Of a DNA stretch of 64,000 nt, positions 58,341 to 64,000 are shown in pieces. The notes beneath the pieces were generated by a model that was given only the letters and a program-made list of their open reading frames with translations, ran no database searches and was not told the origin of the DNA. The position numbers and the translations under genes are program-made. Source of the stretch: Sequoia sempervirens (lineage: Eukaryota; Streptophyta; Pinopsida; Cupressales; Cupressaceae). Within the stretch, counting starts at the first letter, position 1; each line of letters starts with the position of its first letter. The stretch is from positions 22,816 to 86,815 of the forward strand of contig VDFB02018340.1 in NCBI GenBank assembly GCA_007258455.2, given 5' to 3'.

Positions 58341-59236
58341 AATAAACGATCACGATCAAAGCCAAAATTTTTGATATTTTAAAAATTTGCCCCACTATTG
58401 CATGGTGAGAGAAACATGCCATTATAATGCCCCCTTGAGAGATTGGACGAAAATTCCAATTTTTGGGTGATCTCGCAAAAAAAGAGGACAAGGTACCCGA
58501 CATGTCAGAAAAGGCTCCATGAGGCTAAAAACATGTCTAAACGCACTAAAACAATGAAAAACAAGCCTCAAGTGGACAAAAATAGGTTCAAGGGTCCGAA
58601 ACCCTAACATGATAGCCAATCAAAGTGAAAAACCCTAACTTTTTAGGCTTAAAAGAGGCCCGAGGGGTCACTTTCAAGTCATTTTCAAACACCTCCAATA
58701 GTAACCTCGAGATTTAAGTGCAAACTTATTGACAATATGGCACAATGACAACTTCCCTTGCACATTTCAGATCGAGTTTAGACGTACTAGCGACCACCTG
58801 GCATAAGGGTACTGGTATGTGACCCTTACCCAAGCTTCATTTTTTCATTTAATACCTCATTTAATGCTTTAAATAGTTGGTCTGCCTACAACGACGCTAT
58901 ATAGTGCCGCTCGATAATCAAACTATGCCACGTGGCATGATTTTGTGCCACAATGGTGCAGTTTAGAATTTAAAAACTATGACACTGAGCTCGGGCCCAG
59001 TGGGGCGGTTTGACAAAGTGCAATGTGACGGTGCCCATTACACGCAAATTGTGATGTTGGTCGATAAAGTGCACCACGATAGTGCTATTTTGCTATTTTG
59101 AAGCCCTAGCATCGAAGTTTGATTAAAATCAAACTGCAATGCTATTACGAGTTGCACCGTGAGGGAAGCTTTTTGAATGCTTGATAAGGAATTTTTCAAA
59201 AAATTTAACATGGTGACCTTCCTTGATGTAGGATGC
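58341..59236. other. Unassigned DNA between polypurine tract and mobile-domain gene
   Basis: No gene is supported. GC content is higher than in the LTR. It may hold the promoter of the plus-strand mobile-domain gene; CCACGTGGCATG near 58932 contains a G-box core (CACGTG), a common plant promoter motif. Confidence 0.4.
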
Positions 59237-60993
59237 AGTGAGGGAGCTCTACTCACGAGAGCACAGGTCATGTGAGCTAGCTGGTTATCTGCAAGACCTA
59301 AGTGACAGGGACCAGGATCGACTCTGGATGGTAGGGTTGTGGTACATTGCATATACAGTGCCTATGCACACTCACCTGGGGATGCTGTTAGTGCTGGCTG
59401 AGAGGTGGCACAACGAGACATCTTCATTTCATCTTCCCACTAGCTAGGCCATTGTCACCCCAGAGGAAGTTTGGTGTATTCTATGATTGCTTATTCATGG
59501 TCAATGAGCAATTTTTGATATGGATGAGGGGCATGAGGCCTACCACAGATTCCTTGCCATCGATGAGATTAGCTTTTGTGAGGGGAAGATAGAGCTTGAG
59601 TGGCATCAGATTCTGGCACCCCCTACCACTAGGTGATTGCAACCATTATTTCGGGTCTTGTTGCCCCTAACAGGCGAGGGCGATATTTCAGTCCCAGCTG
59701 GAGATACTGCTGGGAGTGGATGGTCCGAGATAGGCCAGTTCATTTTTCTTGGGGACCTGTGCTCCTTGCTTCACATTATAGAGATCTCAACGAGTATGTT
59801 TATATGGACGACAGAGCATTGGGAGCAGGGGTGACCCTACTTCATGTTTGGGCATGGGAGCATATTTTTGTGTTACGTCCATGTGTCGCTCTAGTTTCGA
59901 TGGGGCCAGACAATTCCCTCATGTGGTGATATAGAGGCAGTGTGTCCTTCACATACACTGGTTAGCATGGGATCCCCCATTGGAGGAGGATCTTAGATGA
60001 GATGCTAGTTTTCACCTAGTGACCATACCTTGGCCAACCTAGATGGGTTGATGATGTTGACCAGCTATTCTACTGTTGGCAGGACCGGTATATGCAAGGG
60101 AAAGAGGACACTATGATTGAGAGGTACCTTCCTGGGCATGTGCAACATCAGTTCGAAGAGCCGTAGGATCAGCCTGATGATGACTATGTAGCCGTCTTTG
60201 CTCGCACCATGACACAGGTGTCATGGGGGTAGTACATTCTTGCTTCAAAGGTGATTGATAGTTTCAGGTAGCTTGTGGCTCGACCATGGGTTTATGATCA
60301 CGAACCCGTGGATTTAGGCACAACACAGGTGTACAGGGATTGGTTCTGACCTCCAATTTAGTTGACCATATGAGGTGCAGTCCCAAATGTGCAGCGAGTT
60401 AGAGGCAGAGGGGGAGGACGAGGATGGAGAGCTGAGATTTGAGAGGATCCACCCTTTGTGCCTCCAGTCCATCCAGATTAGGGGGATGTACATATGCAGG
60501 ATCAATAGTAGGCACCCCCAGTACCATCACTAGGAGGTGAGGGTTTCCCTTGAGTGCATCCACAAGTACAACCGGCAAGACAGGGAGATGCTCGAGATAT
60601 TTTGATTGCACAGTTGTAGGGTTAGGTCCAAACCTTGACAACTAAGAGAGATCAGGCAAGGGCCAAGAGAGATCAGGCCATACAACAAAGATAGGCTGTA
60701 GAGTTGCAGGTAGCCATAGAGCTAGGTTGGTGACAACAACTAGAGAGTATGATAGCCTCCTCCTCCCAGGGTACAATATTAGGTCGGTCCTACAGGGATG
60801 TCGTTTGAGAGGCAGAGTATTATTAGAGGTATTATCACGAGGCTGTACCCTGAGCAGAGAGAGTCTCAAAGTATTCAGAGTGGGCCAGCCACAGACTAGC
60901 AGAGGGTCATGGTGACAGGGGTGAGGGCAACATTCACAGGGACTGAGCTTGATCAAGATGTTATGATACCTTTTTGTGCCTTATGGGCTCATT
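59237..60993 (+). pseudogene. Plant mobile domain (PMD/MAIN-like) gene, broken
   Basis: The plus strand reads as the aminotransferase-like plant mobile domain found in MAIN-like proteins and in several transposon families. Landmarks: RELYSREHRSCELAGYLQDL at 59238, LLVLAERWHNETSSFHLP near 59390, AIVTPEEVWCIL and IFDMDEGHEAYHRF near 59455-59560, then after a frameshift SHYRDLNEYVYMDDRALGAG and LLHVWAWEHIFVLRP near 59775-59885, WVDDVDQLFYCWQDRY near 60048, PGHVQHQFEEP near 60135. A basic and proline-rich end continues to about 60993. Stops replace expected residues at about ten places, several at tryptophan-like positions. The start is uncertain. It lies between the polypurine tract of a minus-strand gypsy-like element and low-complexity DNA, in antisense to that element. 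Function of the domain is not firmly known. Confidence 0.82.
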
Positions 60994-60999
60994 TTTGAT

Positions 61000-62110
61000 A
61001 GCCCAATGGGCCTTTTGTATTGATTGGCATATATGTACAATGATCTGACCATTTTGTACTATAACAGTTGCGTTATTGATGGTATATATATGAGTTGATG
61101 ATGATTTTGATGTGATGCAATGTGTTCTCTTTATTTATGCATGTATGGTTTTACTTCTATATGTTGTGCAATTTATATGATGCTATGTATGATAGATTTA
61201 TGGATGCATTTATTTCTAATGATGTATGCATTATGATGATGACTAACATATTTATGATATGCAACTATATTTATGTGATGTGCAATGATGGTTTGTCTAT
61301 ATGATGATGTATATGTGCTGATGCAAACGGGATGATCTATTATGTGATATGAAGTGATATGTCTTATATGATGCTTATGCAAAATGATATGTGACTTGTG
61401 ATAATGTATGCATATATTATTTGTAATGAATTTTATACATTTATGCTTATGTGAATAATTTGTGCAATGAATGATTTATGATATGGATGATGTAATATGG
61501 ATGTGATGGTTGTGATATGATGTAATGTAAATGAGATGGTTTTTTCGATGATGCTTAGAATAACAAATGTTATTACCCTAAACATAGTAAATGATGATGT
61601 AATGTATGTGATGTATTTAATAGGATGCAATGATATGTTAATGCAAAGTGGTATGATAATGCGTAATGTAATATGAATGTAATGATGTGAGATGATGTCA
61701 TGATGTTTATGTAAGTATGTATGCAAATGAATTAAATGCTTATATATCTATTGTTTATGATTATGGAAAAAAAATGATTATGATATGCTTATGCATGTGT
61801 TATGTGATGATTTATGTGATAAACATATTGTGATGTAATGTAATGGTTGAAATGGATTGTCTATAAAGTTATGTGGTGGTTCATGATATATGTTTATGTA
61901 CTTGTTATATGATGGATGGTGAATGCTTATACTAGTGAAAAAAAATGTTATGTGGTGGTTTATGCAATGAATGTGATAAGATGGAATAATATGGATGTGC
62001 CTATTTGTGGAAAATATTTATGTTAACATGTTTATATGATGATTGAAATGTCATGCCTATATTTCCTATATGATACATTTATGCAATATGCTAATGATTT
62101 ATGGATGCAG
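61000..62110. repeat. ATG/TGATG-rich low-complexity region
   Basis: For 1.1 kb the plus strand is built of ATGATG, TATGTGATG, ATGCATTTATG and TGTAATGTAATG-like words, with very few C. The minus strand accordingly shows histidine/isoleucine-rich open frames that are compositional artefacts (61173-61382, 61433-61726). Confidence 0.8.
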
Positions 62111-63810
62111 GATCAATGACAATGGTGATGATGATCAACTGTCATAGTACCTTGTTAGTGCGATAAGCGAGAAGAAAATAAGTTATTTTAACAAGACAAG
62201 CAGTTATGCAAAATGCAGATGGTGATGATGATGTTCACTTGCCGAGGAATTAGGATTTTCAAAGGGCCAAAATTTCTTATGTTTGATAACACACGTGGTA
62301 CGATGCATCAAGGTATAGACAACCAAGATGGCATTGTACCTAGTGAGATGGACTTTGACTTGACAAGCAGCTAGGAGTATCCTTGTTCATACCTGACATA
62401 TGAAAACCTTGCTACGATGCACTTTAGAAGTTTCAAACATCTCAGACCAAAGTACGGACATGTAACTCTATCCATGCAATAGTCAACAAGTTTCCCTAGA
62501 CCTCCTCCATTCATATCTAACAAAGTAAGTATTCACCAAGGTTATATTACAAGAACATCCAACAAGCATAGCAGACAAAAGATAATGATCATTGCCCCAT
62601 TCCTATTTCTCTAAATCCTCTATCTGGGATATCATCGAGAATTCCTTGGAATGAGGGTGATAAAATAAGTCAAAAGATAAAGACAAAGTAAACAAACAAG
62701 CTGATTTTCTTTAATACCACTAACCAACGGAGGATGTGTTTTCTAAGGATAAGAACCAAAACTATTTTCCGAAAGATGATGCCCATTGTAGGAAAGATTC
62801 ATCCTAGGACATGTTAGTGGGTGGCAGCACGTCATTTTGTTTTATCCCAAGTGTTTTCAAATGATGATTGATATGGGACTGAGATAATGAGTTACAGATA
62901 TGAAGAGATGACCAACTTGCTTATGCACTGACTTAGACCTGAGACTTGATATTTTGGAGTTTTTACTTATGACCAACTAGGCTTATTTCTAATCATCTTA
63001 CCAAAGATTGAGGATGTCGATCATTTTATTATGGATGTTGTTATTGTGGGTGCAAGCGAGATGAGACAGATGGATTTTTTCAAATATTTGGATGCTTTTG
63101 GTGTTTTGTAATGTTTTGAGGCTATTTTTGGTATTTTCAAGATTTTCAAATGTTTTGATTTTCAATTTTCCAATGTTTTTGGGATTTTCTGAGATTTTGA
63201 CCAAGAGATTAACCTAATGACCTATCCTAGGGGCCTTGAGGGCTGATCAATGGATGAGCCTTGCCTACGTTATACATGTAGAGACCACATAGTTTGACTG
63301 ACGACTTGACCAATTTATAGATGAGAATATACATATGAATTGTCAGCTTATTATGACAAACTCCTAAAGGACTGACCTAAGTGTCTCGGGGGATGATCAT
63401 AGATCAACCTTGCCTATGTTCAAGCTCAGAGATGACGTAGCTCGACAAGACAACCTTGTTTTTGACCTTTTGACTAACTTTTTGACTTGTTTTTGGGTTT
63501 TGATATGTTTTGATGTTTTTGGATTTTCTAATTTGAGGAATTTAAGAATATACACGAATTTGATCCAATAAGAACATGCCCCCAATGTGATGCAATATAC
63601 TACTCCGATAAAGGCAAGACAAACTGACCTTGAGGATGGGCCGACTAGTACTAGGAGGGATCATGATGCAAAAACATGACTAAGCTATGGTGCAGATGCG
63701 AGTGGATGAGTGATGGATGGAGATCTGGATGTGATAGATGATAGAAGTGAAATGGATAGATGATAGAGAACAAACCGTAAAGATCCTAGTGGATGGAAAG
63801 TTCTTATTTA
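62111..63810. other. Unassigned DNA with diverged repeats
   Basis: No gene is supported. Two diverged blocks near 63230 and 63385 share GATCAATGGATGAGCCTTGCC / GATCATAGATCAACCTTGCC-like text. Runs of TTTTTGG and TTTTCAA near 63070-63200 make the short minus-strand lysine-rich frames. If the gypsy-like element is continuous, its pol lies beyond the right edge. Confidence 0.45.
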
Positions 63811-64000
63811 TGCAAGGTGCCTGTTTGCCAGGTTTTCACCAAGATACTTGTCCAAAGTGCCACCAAAGTGATTTTCACTAGAGGATGATTTTTTCTCTTT
63901 ACTATTTTTTGGTCCTTTTTCTGATTTTTTGGATTTTTTGCTTCTTTTTTTTTTGTCACCAAGACGCCTGTTTTCCAGGTTTTCGCCGAAGTAACCATTT
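63811..64000. repeat. Two-copy minisatellite, period about 140 bases, cut by window edge
   Basis: GCCTGTTTGCCAGGTTTTC and ACCAAGATACTTG near 63825 recur as GCCTGTTTTCCAGGTTTTC and GCCGAAGTAACC near 63967. The array may continue past the window. Confidence 0.65.

Noticed and set aside
61173..61726. Minus-strand His/Ile-rich open frames
   Set aside because: They mirror the ATG-rich low-complexity composition of the plus strand.
1..64000. Organelle DNA insertion, ribosomal RNA genes or a virus-like integrated genome other than LTR elements
   Set aside because: No plastid or mitochondrial gene order, rRNA-like text or pararetrovirus movement/coat protein was recognised on either strand.

Overview
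The window looks like nuclear DNA of a seed plant, and most likely a conifer or another gymnosperm. The reasons are the wall-to-wall decayed Ty1/copia and Ty3/gypsy retrotransposons, the large LTRs, the intron-bearing CACTA transposase gene, the plant-only families (pentatricopeptide repeat and plant mobile domain), and the absence of operons or bacterial signals. Genus cannot be read from the sequence. No intact host gene was found; every recognisable coding region carries stops, frameshifts or truncation. Layout: 1-5250 is the 5' part of a minus-strand Ty3/gypsy element (gag, a long repeat-rich leader, primer-binding site, 5' LTR). It inserted into a plus-strand copia element whose reverse transcriptase/RNase H and 3' LTR fill 5251-7524. 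8584-14129 is a complete but dead copia element with two 565-base LTRs. 15133-19664 is a minus-strand copia derivative with gag and protease traces but no integrase or reverse transcriptase. 21474-28310 is a third copia element, split by a 2.08-kb solo LTR with a target duplication and cut off by a pyrimidine tract (28312-29530). 29531-36665 holds gypsy-type LTR pieces with a 4.15-kb minus-strand LTR element of unknown coding content nested inside. 37303-37763 is a pentatricopeptide repeat pseudogene scrap. 39018-40794 and 45802-47009 carry dispersed repeats. Between them (41891-45186, minus) lies a decayed multi-exon gene joining a SET domain to an En/Spm-type (TNPA/Ptta-like) domain. 49205-51355 is minisatellite, AT-rich and pyrimidine-rich DNA. 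52493-56968 is a CACTA (En/Spm) element fragment with a multi-exon TNP2 transposase gene on the minus strand, cut by another minus-strand gypsy LTR (about 57010-58295). Beyond that LTR, in antisense to the retroelement, is a plant-mobile-domain pseudogene (59237-60993), followed by ATG/TGATG-rich low-complexity DNA and minisatellite-like repeats to the end. The coding regions do not form a pathway. They are layers of nested transposition: copia first, then gypsy or solo-LTR insertions, then decay. The two most informative loci are the SET plus En/Spm-domain gene, whose splice sites remain clean despite stops, and the antisense mobile-domain gene inside a gypsy-like element.
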